Below are positions 54,551 through 64,000 of a DNA stretch of 64,000 bases, piece after piece (position 1 is the stretch's first letter; every line of letters begins with the position of its first letter). Location of the stretch: the NCBI GenBank assembly GCA_029782295.1, contig JAKOVB010000089.1, positions 682,001-746,000 on the forward strand, given 5' to 3'. Source of the stretch: Pseudomonadota bacterium (lineage in GTDB: Bacteria; Pseudomonadota; Gammaproteobacteria; Burkholderiales; Methylophilaceae). The position numbers and the translations under genes are program-made. The notes beneath the pieces are model-generated. The model did not search any database, was not told the origin of the DNA, and saw nothing but the letters and a program-made list of their open reading frames with translations.

Positions 54551-54922
54551 ATGAGCGGCAAGACCAACATTCGATGGTTACCGGAACCGGAGGTGCACGA
54601 CTATCCGGCGGCAGAGTCCTACCTTAACCTCTTCAACGACGCAGAGACGGCCGCGGCCTTGTCCCGGCAACTACAAGAGGCCCCCATGACGAGTTTCAAG
54701 GCAAAGGACATTTTCCGGGCCTCCGGGCTTTCACTCCTGGGTATCAGCAATTCGCACGTCGACAAGGACCGCCTAAAAATCACCGACGGCCAAGCACTTT
54801 CCCCTCTGTTGCTGGTACGCGACAGAAACAACGGCAAGGTCGTGGTCGCCGACGGCTATCACCGCCTGTGCGCGGTGTACAGCTTCGACGAAGACGCCGT
54901 CATCCCCTGCAAGATCGTATAA
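54551..54922 (+). CDS. Hypothetical protein with ParB/sulfiredoxin-like C-terminus
   Basis: The 123-residue protein ends with LLLVRDRNNGKVVVADGYHR, then LCAVYSFDEDAVIPCKIV. The ADGYHRLCA segment resembles the ParB/sulfiredoxin fold (usual G-x-HR pattern). The N-terminal half is helical and unassigned. AAGGGGA precedes the ATG. I cannot name a family or function; the fold call is from pattern only. Confidence 0.75.
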   Translation: MSGKTNIRWLPEPEVHDYPAAESYLNLFNDAETAAALSRQLQEAPMTSFKAKDIFRASGLSLLGISNSHVDKDRLKITDGQALSPLLLVRDRNNGKVVVADGYHRLCAVYSFDEDAVIPCKIV

Positions 54923-54992
54923 TCTGTTTCTCGCATCCGGCCTGTTAACTTTAACTTCAGGCCGCCTCCACTTCTCACCTGAACGATACCCG

Positions 54993-55544
54993 ATGGCCCT
55001 CAAATCAACCGTTTACAAAGCCAATCTGCAGATCGCCGATATGGAACGCCATTACTACCAGGACCATGCCCTGACGCTGGCGCAGCACCCGTCCGAAACG
55101 GACGAGCGCATGATGGTGCGGCTGCTGGCGTTTGCATTGCATGCCGACGAGCGCCTGGAATTCGGCCAGGGCATGACCGACGACGACGAAGCAGACCTTT
55201 GGCGCAAGGACCTGACCGGAGCCATCGAGCTATGGATCGACGTCGGCCTCCCGGACGAGAAACTGATCCGCAAGGCCTGCGGCCGTGCCGATCAGGTCGT
55301 GGTCTACTGTTATGGCGGCCGGGTCGCCGACATGTGGTTCGCGCAGAACAGCCCCCTGTTCAAGCGGCAGAAGAACCTCACCGTCATCCAGTTGCCGCCA
55401 GACAGCACGACGGCACTCGCTGCGCTGACCCAGCGCACCATGGACCTGCAATGCACCATCCAGGACGGTCAAGTGTGGATCAGCGACGGTGCCGCCAGCG
55501 TGCAGGTCGACCGTGTCACGCTACAGGCTGCCGCTGCTGCGTGA
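54993..55544 (+). CDS. yaeQ: YaeQ family protein
   Basis: The 183-residue protein matches YaeQ: MALKSTVYKANLQIADMERH, then HPSETDERMMVRLLAFALHA, ELWIDVGLPDEKLIRKACGR and YCYGG near the middle. The fold is PD-(D/E)XK-like but the role is uncertain; E. coli YaeQ has been linked to transcription antitermination. It is followed after 48 bp by bioA on the same strand. Confidence 0.93.
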   Translation: MALKSTVYKANLQIADMERHYYQDHALTLAQHPSETDERMMVRLLAFALHADERLEFGQGMTDDDEADLWRKDLTGAIELWIDVGLPDEKLIRKACGRADQVVVYCYGGRVADMWFAQNSPLFKRQKNLTVIQLPPDSTTALAALTQRTMDLQCTIQDGQVWISDGAASVQVDRVTLQAAAAA

Positions 55545-55592
55545 CACCGGTCACGCTTCCGGATTCCAACGTCCCTCACGCATAATAGCGCC

Positions 55593-56903
55593 ATGAACAA
55601 CGACGAATTACTGCGCAGGAGCCTGGCCGCGGTCTGGCACCCCTGCACGCAGATGAAAAGCCACGAGACGCTGCCGCTGATTCCCATCGCACGCGGGGAC
55701 GGCGTCTGGCTGGAAGACCAGGAAGGCAAGCGTTACCTGGATGGCGTGAGTTCCTGGTGGGTCAACCTGTTCGGCCATCGCAACCCGCGCATCAATGCTG
55801 CGCTACGCGACCAGCTCGACCAGCTGGAGCACGTCATCCTGGCCGGGTTCACCCACGAGCCGGTCGTGGAGCTTTCCGAACGGCTTTCCGCACTCACCGG
55901 CCTCGGACACGCCTTCTACGGCTCAGACGGTGCCTCCGCCACGGAAATCGCGCTCAAGATGAGCTTCCATTACTGGCGCAACGTCGGGCAGCCGGGCAAG
56001 ACTGGCTTCATCAGCCTGCAGAACAGCTACCATGGCGAGACCGTCGGGGCGCTCTCCGTGACCGACGTCGCCCTGTTCAAGGACACCTACGCGCCACTGC
56101 TGCGCCAGAGCACCCAGATGCCCAGCCCGGACTGGCGCCTCGCGGCCCCCGGCGAGTCCGCGGAAGCCTACGCCCTGCGCTGCGCCGGCACGCTCGAAGC
56201 CTACCTGGAACAGCACCATGCCGAGACCGCGGCTTTCATCGTCGAACCGCTGATCCAGTGTGCGACCGGCATGGCCATGCATCATCCGGCCTATCTTCAA
56301 CGCGCCCGCGCGCTGTGCGACCGTTACGACGTCCATCTCATCGCGGATGAGATCGCCGTCGGTTTCGGGCGCACCGGCACGATGTTCGCTTGCGAACAGG
56401 CAGACATCCGCCCCGATTTCATTTGCCTGTCCAAGGGCATCACCGGCGGCTACCTGCCTCTCTCGACGGTGCTGACCACGGATGCCGTCTACGCCGCGTT
56501 CTACGACGACGCCGTGACCCGCGGATTCCTGCATTCCCACAGTTATACCGGCAACGCCCTGGCCTGCCGCGCCGCGCTGGCCACCCTGGACATCTTCACC
56601 AACGACGATGTCATTGCTGCCAACCGGACCAGGGCCACAGTCTTCGAATCCCTGATGGAACCGTTGCAAGCGCATCCGGCGATCCGCCACTTCCGCCACA
56701 GGGGCATGATCTGGGCCTTTGACGTCCAGACCGCGGATCCGGCCTTTGCCCGAAACTTTTATCAGGCCGCCCTGCAACGCGGCCTGCTGCTGCGCCCGAT
56801 CGGCAACACAGTCTACTTCATGCCGCCTTATGTCATCTCGGACGAAGAAATGGCACAACTGGTGCAGGGTAGCCTGACCATCATCGATACGCTGCTGCCA
56901 TGA
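55593..56903 (+). CDS. bioA: Adenosylmethionine-8-amino-7-oxononanoate aminotransferase
   Basis: The 436-residue protein has the BioA signatures: WHPCTQMKSHETLPLIPIAR, YLDGVSSWWVNLFGHRNPRI, YGSDGASATEIALKM, the DEIAVGFGRTG motif and the PLP lysine in LSKGITGGYLPLS. It makes 7,8-diaminopelargonate in biotin synthesis, with S-adenosylmethionine as amino donor. The stop overlaps the next gene by 4 bp. No other bio gene is in the window. Confidence 0.96.
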   Translation: MNNDELLRRSLAAVWHPCTQMKSHETLPLIPIARGDGVWLEDQEGKRYLDGVSSWWVNLFGHRNPRINAALRDQLDQLEHVILAGFTHEPVVELSERLSALTGLGHAFYGSDGASATEIALKMSFHYWRNVGQPGKTGFISLQNSYHGETVGALSVTDVALFKDTYAPLLRQSTQMPSPDWRLAAPGESAEAYALRCAGTLEAYLEQHHAETAAFIVEPLIQCATGMAMHHPAYLQRARALCDRYDVHLIADEIAVGFGRTGTMFACEQADIRPDFICLSKGITGGYLPLSTVLTTDAVYAAFYDDAVTRGFLHSHSYTGNALACRAALATLDIFTNDDVIAANRTRATVFESLMEPLQAHPAIRHFRHRGMIWAFDVQTADPAFARNFYQAALQRGLLLRPIGNTVYFMPPYVISDEEMAQLVQGSLTIIDTLLP

Positions 56904-58309
56904 AACGTCTGACCGGCCTGCTCTGCCTCCTGCTGATCGCCCTGCCCGCCCTGGCGGACTTGCCCCCTGCCGTCGCGCAAGCCCTGCGAAACGCAGGCAT
57001 CCCGCCGGAATCCGTGTCCATCTTCGTGCAGCAGGTGGATCGCAACACCCCCCTGCTTGCGCACCATGCCGACCAGGCGCTCAACCCGGCCTCGACCATG
57101 AAGCTGGTCACCACCTACGCCGGACTCGAACTGCTGGGACCGGCCTACACCTGGCGCACCGACCTGTACGCGGCTGGCGACGTCACTGGCGACACGCTCA
57201 ACGGCGATCTCGTGCTGAAAGGCTACGGCGACCCTGCCATGACCCTGGAGAACTTCTGGGACCTGTTGCGCGGCCTGCGTCAGAAAGGCCTCCGCAACAT
57301 CCGCGGCGACCTGGTGCTGGATCGCGGCTATTTCGAACCGCAGCCCCACGACCCCTCCGCGTTCGACGGCGAACCCTACCGGGCGTATAACGCCGGGCCG
57401 GATGCCATGCTGGTCAATTTCAAGGCGACCCGTTTCAGCTTCCGTGAAGATCCTGCCGGCAGCCGGGTCGCCATCGATGCCGATCCTGCGCTTTCCAGCC
57501 TCAACATCGTCAACCAGATCACCCTGAGCAAGGTTCCCTGCGCGGACTGGAAGGACAGGCTCAACTACAAGGTAGCGCGCGAGGGCGAACATGTCACCGT
57601 CAGCTTCAGCGGCAGCTATTCAGCCGCCTGCGGTGAAAAGGCACTGGAACTCAGCCTCTTCGACGACACGGTCTACATTTTCGAGCTGTTCAAGCAGCTG
57701 TGGCGCGAACAGGGGGGCACCTTCAACGGCAAGCTGCGCGCCGGCAGCACCCCTGACAACGCCCGGCTGCTGCTGCGTGCCACCTCGCCACCACTGGCAG
57801 ATGTCATCCGCCTGATCAATAAATACAGCAACAATGTCATGGCGCGCCAGATGCTGCTCACCATCGCCGCAGAGAAGACCGGCCAGCCCGGCAATATCGC
57901 CAACGGTGCAGAAGCCATCCGCGCCTGGCTTCTGGACAAGCATCTGGAATTCCCGGAACTGGTGGTCGACAACGGTGCCGGCCTGTCGCGCGAAGCGCGC
58001 ATCAGCGCCCGCCACATGGGGATGCTGCTGCTCAACGCCTACGTTGGCCCGATGATGCCGGAACTGATGTCCTCGCTGCCCATCATCGCCGTCGACGGCA
58101 CCATGGAACAGCGTATGAAGTCGACCAGCGTCGCCGGGCGCGGCCATCTCAAGACCGGCTCCCTGGACGGGACCCGCGCCATGGCAGGATACCTGCTGGA
58201 CAGCAAAAACCGACGCTGGGTGGTGGTATTCATGGTCAACCACCCCCGCGCCGCCGCTTCGCGTCCTGCGCAGGAAGCCCTGCTGGAGTGGATTTACGGA
58301 AGAAACTGA
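56900..58309 (+). CDS. dacB: D-alanyl-D-alanine carboxypeptidase/endopeptidase PBP4
   Basis: The 469-residue protein has a signal peptide (LLCLLLIALPALA) and the class C penicillin-binding motifs: STMK in NPASTMKLVTTYAG, SNN in NKYSNNVMARQ and KTG in HLKTGSLDGTRAM. It trims peptidoglycan crosslinks in the periplasm. The ATG overlaps the bioA stop (ATGA), so the two are coupled. Confidence 0.95.
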   Translation: MKRLTGLLCLLLIALPALADLPPAVAQALRNAGIPPESVSIFVQQVDRNTPLLAHHADQALNPASTMKLVTTYAGLELLGPAYTWRTDLYAAGDVTGDTLNGDLVLKGYGDPAMTLENFWDLLRGLRQKGLRNIRGDLVLDRGYFEPQPHDPSAFDGEPYRAYNAGPDAMLVNFKATRFSFREDPAGSRVAIDADPALSSLNIVNQITLSKVPCADWKDRLNYKVAREGEHVTVSFSGSYSAACGEKALELSLFDDTVYIFELFKQLWREQGGTFNGKLRAGSTPDNARLLLRATSPPLADVIRLINKYSNNVMARQMLLTIAAEKTGQPGNIANGAEAIRAWLLDKHLEFPELVVDNGAGLSREARISARHMGMLLLNAYVGPMMPELMSSLPIIAVDGTMEQRMKSTSVAGRGHLKTGSLDGTRAMAGYLLDSKNRRWVVVFMVNHPRAAASRPAQEALLEWIYGRN

Positions 58310-58369
58310 GTCCGGGGAAAATTGAGGTATCATTTTGCCCGAACCCCAACCTCTGGAGATGTTCCCAGC

Positions 58370-58837
58370 ATGAAACGCAAGACCTTATTCGTCAGCGCCC
58401 TGGCGCTCGCTCTCGTCGCCGTGACGGCCGTTGCGGTCGACACGCAAACCCAACCGAAGGAAAAATCCGCAATGTCCCTGCCGAAAGCCGTCAACGACCT
58501 GATCAAGATCGACACTACCGAAGGGAGCGGCACCGAAGCCCTGCCCCTGACCAACGTTTCCGTGCATTACACCGGCTGGCTGTACGACCCCAGCAAGCCC
58601 GAAGGTCATGGCGACAAATTCGACAGTTCCAAGGACCGCGGTGAGCCGTTTACTTTCTTCCTCGGTGGCGGCCAGGTGATCCGCGGTTGGGATGAAGGCG
58701 TCCAGGGCATGAAAGTGGGCGGCAAGCGCACCCTGATCATTCCGTCCCATATGGGCTATGGCGCACGCGGTGCCGGCGGCGTGATCCCCCCCTACGCCAC
58801 CCTGGTCTTCGACGTCGAACTGCTGGACGTGCGATAA
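58370..58837 (+). CDS. FKBP-type peptidyl-prolyl isomerase
   Basis: The 155-residue protein has an N-terminal signal-like helix ([18 protein letters not shown]) and one FKBP domain (about 50-155): [61 protein letters not shown]. It should speed proline isomerisation in the periplasm. The ATG at 58370 gives the signal peptide; the longer frame has no ribosome site. Confidence 0.93.
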   Translation: MKRKTLFVSALALALVAVTAVAVDTQTQPKEKSAMSLPKAVNDLIKIDTTEGSGTEALPLTNVSVHYTGWLYDPSKPEGHGDKFDSSKDRGEPFTFFLGGGQVIRGWDEGVQGMKVGGKRTLIIPSHMGYGARGAGGVIPPYATLVFDVELLDVR

Positions 58838-58902
58838 CCACATTGACAGCCGCCCTTATTCCGATAAAATCGTCTTAAATATTACTCACAGGGAGGTGTG
58901 AA

Positions 58903-59034
58903 ATGCTGAAGGCTTTATTTCAAGATTCGCTGGCTGGTTACCTGATCGTCGCCTGCATCGTCGGCGCCATCGTGACCGTCGTGGGCTGGGCCATCTACTG
59001 GCAAAAGAAGATCAACGAAGAACGCAAGGGCTAA
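58903..59034 (+). CDS. Small membrane protein, DUF3149-like
   Basis: The 43-residue protein has one membrane helix (YLIVACIVGAIVTVVGWAIY) between a short N-terminus MLKALFQDSLAG and a charged tail WQKKINEERKG. It resembles DUF3149, a family of tiny membrane proteins of unknown function. GGGAGGTG precedes the ATG. It is convergent with ubiD, and the two stops are 3 bp apart. Confidence 0.8.
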   Translation: MLKALFQDSLAGYLIVACIVGAIVTVVGWAIYWQKKINEERKG

Positions 59035-59037
59035 GCC

Positions 59038-60510
59038 CTACAGGCCCAGTTCGGGCCACATGACATCCACGCGTGCCTTGACCGCCTCGTCCATGACGAT
59101 GGGGCGCCCCCATTCACGCGTGGTTTCTCCTTTCCACTTGTGCGTTGCGTCGATCCCCATCTTGCTGCCCAGGCCTGAAACCGGACTGGCGAAGTCGAGA
59201 TAGTCAATCGGCGTGTTTTCCACGATGACGGTATCCCGGGCCGCGTCCACCCGCGTCGTCATCGCCCACACCACTTCCTTCCAGTCGCGCACGTTGACGT
59301 CGTCATCCGTCACGATGATGAACTTGGTGTACATGAACTGGCGCAGGAAACTCCACACCCCCATCATCACCCGCCGCGAATGGCCGGGATACTGCTTCTT
59401 CATGCTGACCACCGCCAGCCGGTAGCTGCAGCCCTCGGGCGGCAGATAGAAATCGGTGATTTCCGGAAACTGCTTCTGCAGCAAGGGGACGAAAACCTCG
59501 TTCAGCGCCACCCCCAGCACCGCGGGCTCATCGGGTGGCTTGCCGGTGTACGTGCTGTGGTAGATCGCGTCCCGGCGCATGGTGATGCGCGTGATGGTGA
59601 ACACAGGAAAATCGTCGACCTCGTTGTAGTAGCCGGTATGGTCACCGAACGGGCCTTCCGGCGCGGTCTCTCCCGGCATGATGTAGCCCTCCAGCACGAT
59701 CTCGGCACTGGCCGGAACCTGCAGGTCACTACCGAGGCATTGCACCAGTTCGGTCTTGCTGCCGCGCAGCAGGCCGGCAAACTGGTATTCGGACAAAGTA
59801 TCCGGTACCGGTGTTACCGCACCGAGAATGGTGGCCGGATCGGCCCCGAGGGCCACGGCCACCGGGAAGGGTTCCCCCGGATGCGATGCGCACCACTCAC
59901 GGAAATCCAGTGCCCCGCCACGATGCGCCAGCCAGCGCATGATGACCTTGTTCTTCGCGATCACCTGCTGGCGGTAGATGCCCAGGTTCTGCCGAGGCTT
60001 ATTCGGGCCGCGCGTCACGGTCAGGCCCCAGGTGATCAGCGGTGACACATCCCCGGGCCAGCAGGTCTGCACCGGCAGACGGCCCAGATCGACCTCGTCA
60101 CCTTCCAGCACAATTTCCTGGCAGGGTGCGCGGCTGAGCACCTTGGGGGCCATGTCCAGCACCTTCTTGAACTTCGGCCATTTTTCCCAGGCATCGCGCA
60201 ATCCCTTGGGAGGCTCCGGCTCTTTCAGAAAAGCCAGCAACTTGCCGATCTCGCGCAACGCCTCGACATTCTCCTCGCCCATGCCAAGCGCCACCCGGCG
60301 CGGGGTACCGAACAGGTTGCCCAGCACCGGCATGCCGAAACCGGCAGGGTGTTCGAACAGGATCGCAGGACCGCCGGACTTGAGCACGCGATCGCAGATT
60401 TCCGTCATTTCAAGATTCGGGCTGACAGGCACCGTGATACGTTTCAGTTCGCCCATGGCTTCCAGTTGCGCCATGAAATCGCGCAGGTCGCGGTATTGCA
60501 TCGTAGTCAT
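59038..60510 (-). CDS. ubiD: 4-hydroxy-3-polyprenylbenzoate decarboxylase UbiD
   Basis: The 490-residue protein matches Ubi[21 protein letters not shown] at the start, [37 protein letters not shown] with the catalytic Glu, and the C-terminal [13 protein letters not shown]. It decarboxylates the ubiquinone precursor with prenylated FMN. The ATG at 60510 matches the family N-terminus (MTTMQYRDL); an ATG at 60501 is also possible. The ubiX partner is not in the window. Confidence 0.96.
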   Translation of the reverse strand: MTTMQYRDLRDFMAQLEAMGELKRITVPVSPNLEMTEICDRVLKSGGPAILFEHPAGFGMPVLGNLFGTPRRVALGMGEENVEALREIGKLLAFLKEPEPPKGLRDAWEKWPKFKKVLDMAPKVLSRAPCQEIVLEGDEVDLGRLPVQTCWPGDVSPLITWGLTVTRGPNKPRQNLGIYRQQVIAKNKVIMRWLAHRGGALDFREWCASHPGEPFPVAVALGADPATILGAVTPVPDTLSEYQFAGLLRGSKTELVQCLGSDLQVPASAEIVLEGYIMPGETAPEGPFGDHTGYYNEVDDFPVFTITRITMRRDAIYHSTYTGKPPDEPAVLGVALNEVFVPLLQKQFPEITDFYLPPEGCSYRLAVVSMKKQYPGHSRRVMMGVWSFLRQFMYTKFIIVTDDDVNVRDWKEVVWAMTTRVDAARDTVIVENTPIDYLDFASPVSGLGSKMGIDATHKWKGETTREWGRPIVMDEAVKARVDVMWPELGL

Positions 60511-60604
60511 TCCGGATTCAGATGCCGGACAGTTTACACTGCGCGATGCCGTCAGAACCAACCCCAAGGCTGATGACGAAACGGGAAAGTGTTAAAATCA
60601 GGAC

Positions 60605-61645
60605 ATGAGCCTCCCGGAAAAGTCTGAGTGCACGGTTACCCCGTTGCTGACATCGCTGGCCGACCTGACCAGTCAGCGGGAGCAGGATGCGCTCAGCCTC
60701 TCGCTGGGGCAGGCCGTCCGTGATCTGACGCACGCGTCCTCAGTCACGTTCTACCGGCTGGCCAGACTTGATGCCGGGCTCACACTGCTGCCAGCATCCT
60801 GCTGGCGGGAGGGCATTCCCGGCACCATGACCGCAGACCTGCCTCCCCCGATCCCGTTAAGCGACGTGCCGCAATTCGAGCAGGCACTCGCCAGAGAGGA
60901 AATCACGTCTTTCAGTACCTCAGCCGGGATGGAGCTGGTGTTGCCCCTGGGCGGGCATCGCCAGAAGGCTGAAGGACTTTTCCATGTGCAAGGTGCCAGG
61001 ATCGATGCAACCGCGGACCGGGTCCTGCCCCTGCTTCTGGTCATCAGGAAAAATTTCCTCGATTTGCTGCGCGATAACCAGCACGACCTGTTGACCGGCC
61101 TGCTCAACCGCAAGACCTTCGACCATCGTATCGGCCACATCATGGCGCGCATCAATAGCCCGCACCATCGAGAGACCGACCCGAAAGGCGGAAGCGGCTA
61201 CTGCATGGCCATGCTGGACATCGACCATTTCAAGCGCATTAACGACAATTTCGGCCACCTCTACGGGGACGAAGTGCTGCTGCTGTTCGCCAACATGATG
61301 CAGGCAAGCTTCCGTGAGGAAGACGCGCTGTTCCGGTTCGGCGGAGAGGAGTTCGTCGTATTGCTGAAGGGCATTGAAACGTCACGGGCGTGGCAGGTCC
61401 TGGACAGATTCCGCAAGAAAATCGAAAACCGGGATTTCCCGCAGGTTGGCCGTGTTACGGTCAGTTGCGGACTGACTGCGATCCGGTCGGGCGACCTGCC
61501 ACCGCAGATCCTGGATCGTGCGGACCGGGCGTTGTATTTTGCCAAAGGCCATGGACGCAACCAGGTCGCGTCATACGAAACCCTGGTCGAGATGGGGCAT
61601 CTGCAGACCCATGAAATCAGCAGCGGCAGCATCGAGTTGTTCTGA
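60605..61645 (+). CDS. GAF-like diguanylate cyclase
   Basis: The 346-residue protein has an N-terminal GAF-like domain (about 25-155) without membrane helices and a C-terminal GGDEF domain with GGEEF near residue 247 and a REED inhibitory site. The catalytic pattern is complete. It should be a soluble c-di-GMP synthase with an unknown ligand or signal. AGGAC precedes the ATG. It is divergent from ubiD. Confidence 0.9.
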   Translation: MSLPEKSECTVTPLLTSLADLTSQREQDALSLSLGQAVRDLTHASSVTFYRLARLDAGLTLLPASCWREGIPGTMTADLPPPIPLSDVPQFEQALAREEITSFSTSAGMELVLPLGGHRQKAEGLFHVQGARIDATADRVLPLLLVIRKNFLDLLRDNQHDLLTGLLNRKTFDHRIGHIMARINSPHHRETDPKGGSGYCMAMLDIDHFKRINDNFGHLYGDEVLLLFANMMQASFREEDALFRFGGEEFVVLLKGIETSRAWQVLDRFRKKIENRDFPQVGRVTVSCGLTAIRSGDLPPQILDRADRALYFAKGHGRNQVASYETLVEMGHLQTHEISSGSIELF

Positions 61646-61724
61646 GACGCCACGGCTCGTACGCGAGCTACTGCAACCCGCCCCGTTCAGATAAAATCCT
61701 TTTTTTTAATTCAGGATCATTCAC

Positions 61725-62168
61725 ATGCAAGCAAGGGTCAAATGGGTCGAAAACGTCTGCTTCGTTGGAGAATCCGGTAGCGGCCATGCGCTGATCATGG
61801 ACGGCGCCCCGGAATCCGGCGGCCGCAACCTGGGCATGCGTCCGATGGAGCTACTTCTGGTCGGCATGGGGGGCTGCACACAATTCGACGTGGTGACCAT
61901 CCTGAAGAAAGCACGCCAGAAAGTGACGGATTGTGTCGCCGAAATTACCGCCGAACGGGCCGAAACCGTCCCCAAGGTGTTCACCAAAATCCACGTGCAC
62001 TTCGTCGTCACCGGGATCGACCTGAACCCGGTTCAGGTCGAACGCGCCATCAAACTGTCTGCGGAAAAATACTGCTCGGCATCCCTGATGCTGGGCAAGG
62101 TCGCCGATGTCACCCACGACTTCGAGATCCGGGAATTTGAAGCAGGCGCCGCGCCGGAAGCGGGCTGA
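61725..62168 (+). CDS. OsmC-family protein
   Basis: The 147-residue protein shows the OsmC fold pattern: GRNLGMRPMELLLVGMGGCT with the first redox Cys and EKYCSASLMLG with the second. These two Cys residues reduce organic hydroperoxides in OsmC/Ohr proteins; this subgroup (YhfA-like) is less well known. AGGA precedes the ATG. Convergent with the ferredoxin gene. Confidence 0.92.
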   Translation: MQARVKWVENVCFVGESGSGHALIMDGAPESGGRNLGMRPMELLLVGMGGCTQFDVVTILKKARQKVTDCVAEITAERAETVPKVFTKIHVHFVVTGIDLNPVQVERAIKLSAEKYCSASLMLGKVADVTHDFEIREFEAGAAPEAG

Positions 62169-62182
62169 CAGGAACGCCGCGG

Positions 62183-62920
<738 letters not shown>

Positions 62921-62931
<11 letters not shown>

Positions 62932-63475
62932 CCGCGCATTTTAGCAGGTGATAGAACACGTTGCCCGCCTTGCCATGCTTATGGAGCGTCCAGCCGGGAA
63001 TATCCACCAAGGCATGCTCGGCCTCGGCGTAGACCAGCCCGCCTTCGGCCAGATGATCCGCCAGCAAGGGCAGCAGTTTCTGCAACCAGCCCTGGCCGTA
63101 GGGCGGATCGAGAAAAACGACGTCGAAGCGCTGGCGGTCCTGTGCCAGAAACTGCATGGCGTCCTGCCTCAGGATGCGGATGCGATCGGCGTGCAATTGC
63201 GTGGCATTCTCCTGCAGGGCCCGATGCACGGCGGGGTTCTGCTCGACCATGACTACTTCTGCCGCATGGCGCGAACGCGCCTCGAAACCCAGCGCGCCAC
63301 TGCCGGCGAACAAGTCCAGGCAGCGCTTGCCGTGCAGTTCCTGCCCCAGCCAGTTGAACAGGGTCTGGCGGACCCGGTCGGGAGTCGGGCGCAAACCGAG
63401 CGCATCCGGGAAGCGCAGCATACGGCTGCGCCATTCCCCCGCGCTGATGCGGACCTTATTGAGCGTCTGCGCCAA
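62921..63475 (-). CDS. rsmD: 16S rRNA (guanine966-N2)-methyltransferase RsmD
   Basis: The 184-residue protein has the SAM motif [13 protein letters not shown] and the catalytic FLDPPYGQG. Length and N-terminal [17 protein letters not shown] fit RsmD. It methylates G966 of 16S rRNA. It overlaps the M16 peptidase stop by 20 bp, the usual order in betaproteobacteria. Confidence 0.96.
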
Positions 63476-64000
63476 CGATCACGGTCACCATCTGGTCCGG
63501 CTTCACGCGCCGTGCGAATGCATCCTTGACCTGCGCCGCCGTCACCTTGGCAATTTCCTTGTTGAAATCGTCCAGGTAGGTCAGCGGCAAGTGGTAGAAA
63601 CCGATGACCGACAGATAGCTCAGGATCTTGCCGTTGCTGTCGATGCGCATCGGGAATCCGCCGATGATGTTGTCCTTGGCTGCTTTCATTTCCTTGGCAG
63701 TAGGGCCGTCATGGATAAACTTCGCCAACGTTTCCTTGACCACCTTCAGTGCCTGGTCTGCCTGTTCACGCTTGGTTTGCAGTCCGATCTGGAACGGACC
63801 CAACTCGTTCAGCGGGAGGAAATAACTGTATACGCTATACACCAGGCCGCGCTTCTCACGCACCTCTTCGGTCAGGCGCGAGACAAAGCCGCCACCGCCC
63901 AGAATGTAATTGCCGACATAGAGCGGGAAGTAGTCAGGGTCACCACGCTTCATGCCGGGGTAACCGAGCAGGATATGCGACTGCGAGGCCGGATGCGGGA
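63456..64000 (-). CDS. M16 family metallopeptidase, C-terminal part
   Basis: The frame is open to the right edge and shows only the C-terminal half of an M16 peptidase: GYPGMKRGDPDYFPLYVGNY, then LGGGGFVSRLTEEVREKRGLVYSVYS with the conserved Arg and Tyr that bind substrate. The zinc motif HxxEH would lie in the N-terminal half or in a partner subunit outside the window. The protein is probably periplasmic or membrane-linked. Confidence 0.92.
   Translation of the reverse strand, partial: PHPASQSHILLGYPGMKRGDPDYFPLYVGNYILGGGGFVSRLTEEVREKRGLVYSVYSYFLPLNELGPFQIGLQTKREQADQALKVVKETLAKFIHDGPTAKEMKAAKDNIIGGFPMRIDSNGKILSYLSVIGFYHLPLTYLDDFNKEIAKVTAAQVKDAFARRVKPDQMVTVIVGADAQ

Overview
The window looks like a chromosomal segment of a betaproteobacterium, probably of the Nitrosomonadales type (inference). 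The reasons are PEP-CTERM proteins, a hoxFUYH plus hyp hydrogenase locus like that of Ralstonia, an orphan pqqA, many c-di-GMP enzymes and the housekeeping order M16 peptidase-rsmD-coaD-ferredoxin. By eye, base composition rises from moderate GC (about 1-24.2 kb) to clearly GC-rich after the TetR gene near 24 kb, apart from patches such as 48.2-50.7 kb.

Layout. 1-5443: right end of an integrated island. It carries an SNF2 helicase (DrmD/DISARM-like, running off the left edge), a Vsr endonuclease, a C5-cytosine methyltransferase and a tyrosine integrase, all on the minus strand, and ends in a 45-bp 3' piece of a tRNA-Arg(ACG). 5.5-24.0 kb: a permease plus redox thioredoxin, three PEP-CTERM genes, a hybrid histidine kinase behind a coupled mini-ORF, a hemerythrin diguanylate cyclase, a YeiE/YeiH-like pair with a half-size TauE, a PAS diguanylate cyclase, and a TetR gene divergent from an SDR-hydrolase-DUF2798 operon. 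24.3-35.2 kb: a globin-coupled diguanylate cyclase, an ars operon, an esterase, a fourth PEP-CTERM gene, a PP2C response regulator and an acyl-CoA synthetase/GNAT fusion. 35.3-45.9 kb: a full group 3d-type NAD-linked [NiFe]-hydrogenase locus, hoxFUYH-hoxW-hupE-hypABFCDE, on the minus strand with a short HypF. 46.2-64 kb: a CorA-type transporter with an MgtE-like N-terminus, pqqA, a GGDEF-EAL protein, an exonuclease/GIY-YIG protein, dodecin, siroheme synthase, YaeQ, BioA, PBP4, FKBP, UbiD, another diguanylate cyclase, OsmC, ferredoxin, CoaD, RsmD and an M16 peptidase.

The most striking unannotated signal is a 20-bp element, consensus TTAGTCCNAANGGRCYATTG, that occurs once upstream of each of the four PEP-CTERM genes, always in the orientation of the gene. 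It is an inverted repeat whose conserved TTG end could serve as the -35 start. It marks a probable PEP-CTERM regulon controlled by an unidentified dimeric regulator. No exosortase lies in the window.
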